Below, in pieces: positions 63,690 through 64,000 of a stretch of DNA of 64,000 nt. The stretch's first letter is position 1; each line of letters begins with the position of its first letter. Origin of the DNA: Pirellula sp. SH-Sr6A. GTDB taxonomy: Bacteria > Planctomycetota > Planctomycetia > Pirellulales > Pirellulaceae. The stretch spans positions 2,275,988-2,339,987 of the forward strand of contig NZ_CP011272.1 in NCBI RefSeq assembly GCF_001610875.1, read 5' to 3'. The translations under genes and the position numbers were made by a program. The notes below the pieces were generated by a model. That model had not been told where the DNA came from. It did not search any database and saw nothing but the letters and a program-made list of their open reading frames with translations.

Positions 63690-64000
63690 TTACTGGCCGG
63701 GAATCCAAAGCTTGCTGCCACCACCCGAGGAGTCGCTTTCGGCCGGTTGATCCGGAGTCCATAGTCCCGATCCACTGCTCGAACTTGGGGAGATCGATGG
63801 CTCGCCGCCGCCGAGACTTCCTGTTCGCTCACGCATTTGCTGCTCGCGCATCATCGCCATTTGCAAGAACTGAAGGAGGACAGGGTCCTCTGGATTCTCA
63901 CGCAGGGACTTCTCCAGGAATATGCGTCCCTCCGCTCCTCGACCTAAACTGTTGAGTATTTCGACTCGCTCCAAGACAGCATTGCCCAAGGGAACACCAA
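63690..64000 (-). CDS. TPR-like protein, C-terminal part, truncated by the window edge
   Basis: The frame is open to the right edge of the window, so the start is outside. A TTG at 63989 is not a convincing start. Visible residues include ILNSLGRGAEGRIFLEKSLRENPEDPVLLQFLQM, cut here between two helices, which has the spacing of a final tetratricopeptide repeat. The tail is Ser/Gly/Pro-rich with LWTPDQ and KLWIPGQ as near-repeats at the end. TPR proteins act as protein-binding scaffolds. Nothing more can be said of this one. Confidence 0.65.
   Translation of the reverse strand, partial: GVPLGNAVLERVEILNSLGRGAEGRIFLEKSLRENPEDPVLLQFLQMAMMREQQMRERTGSLGGGEPSISPSSSSGSGLWTPDQPAESDSSGGGSKLWIPGQ

Overview
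The window looks like chromosomal DNA of a planctomycete, most likely of the Pirellulaceae (Rhodopirellula/Blastopirellula relatives). The grounds are gene content: a DUF1549/DUF1553-type gene followed by a DUF1501 gene with a Tat signal, a BBP2-type barrel porin, many secreted esterases and hydrolases, a sulfatase, a heme/thioredoxin/PDZ protein, an S46 peptidase and short-operon organisation. No rRNA or tRNA gene was recognised.

From 1 to about 55 kb the DNA is ordinary chromosome. It holds a truncated conserved gene at the left edge, an esterase and an alkaline phosphatase. Next come a small helical gene coupled to an L-serine deaminase interrupted by one in-frame stop, and a YjhG/YagF-type dehydratase overlapping a TrpG/PabA amidotransferase. 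An outer-membrane protein, an inositol-phosphatase-like gene, a methyltransferase and an NtrB/NtrC-like two-component pair with a porin follow. The run lpdA-leuS-argC-FAD oxidoreductase reads as one transcription unit. The 28-43 kb stretch carries secreted hydrolases, ruvX overlapped by a secreted methyltransferase, a sulfatase fused to a peroxiredoxin, and an RsbV/RsbW-like switch. The 43-55 kb stretch holds a J-like membrane protein, the DUF1549/DUF1501 pair, an S46 peptidase, and a divergent pair of arginine N-succinyltransferase and cyanophycin synthetase.

From about 55.2 to 63.5 kb the character changes to an accessory island. Related repeat blocks lie on both sides in the same orientation (55.20-55.74 kb, and 62.83-63.17 plus 63.33-63.50 kb). 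Between them are a complete IS3-family element (IS407-like, 4-bp target duplication), an IS110-family transposase with structured non-coding flanks, and a run of very small minus-strand genes. Those small genes are separated by four roughly 90-bp hairpin-forming sites with TAAC-like and GTT-like ends and an unpaired G (usually also an A) in one arm. I read them as integron attC sites, so the stretch at about 60.1-62.8 kb is a gene-cassette array without an integrase in view (a CALIN). It includes a 59-residue zinc-ribbon gene. The window ends in a truncated TPR-like gene with its own terminator.

The strongest items for a second look are the cassette array with its encoded proteins, the repeat-bounded island, the structured RNA candidates around the IS110 transposase, the sulfatase-peroxiredoxin fusion and the interrupted serine deaminase.
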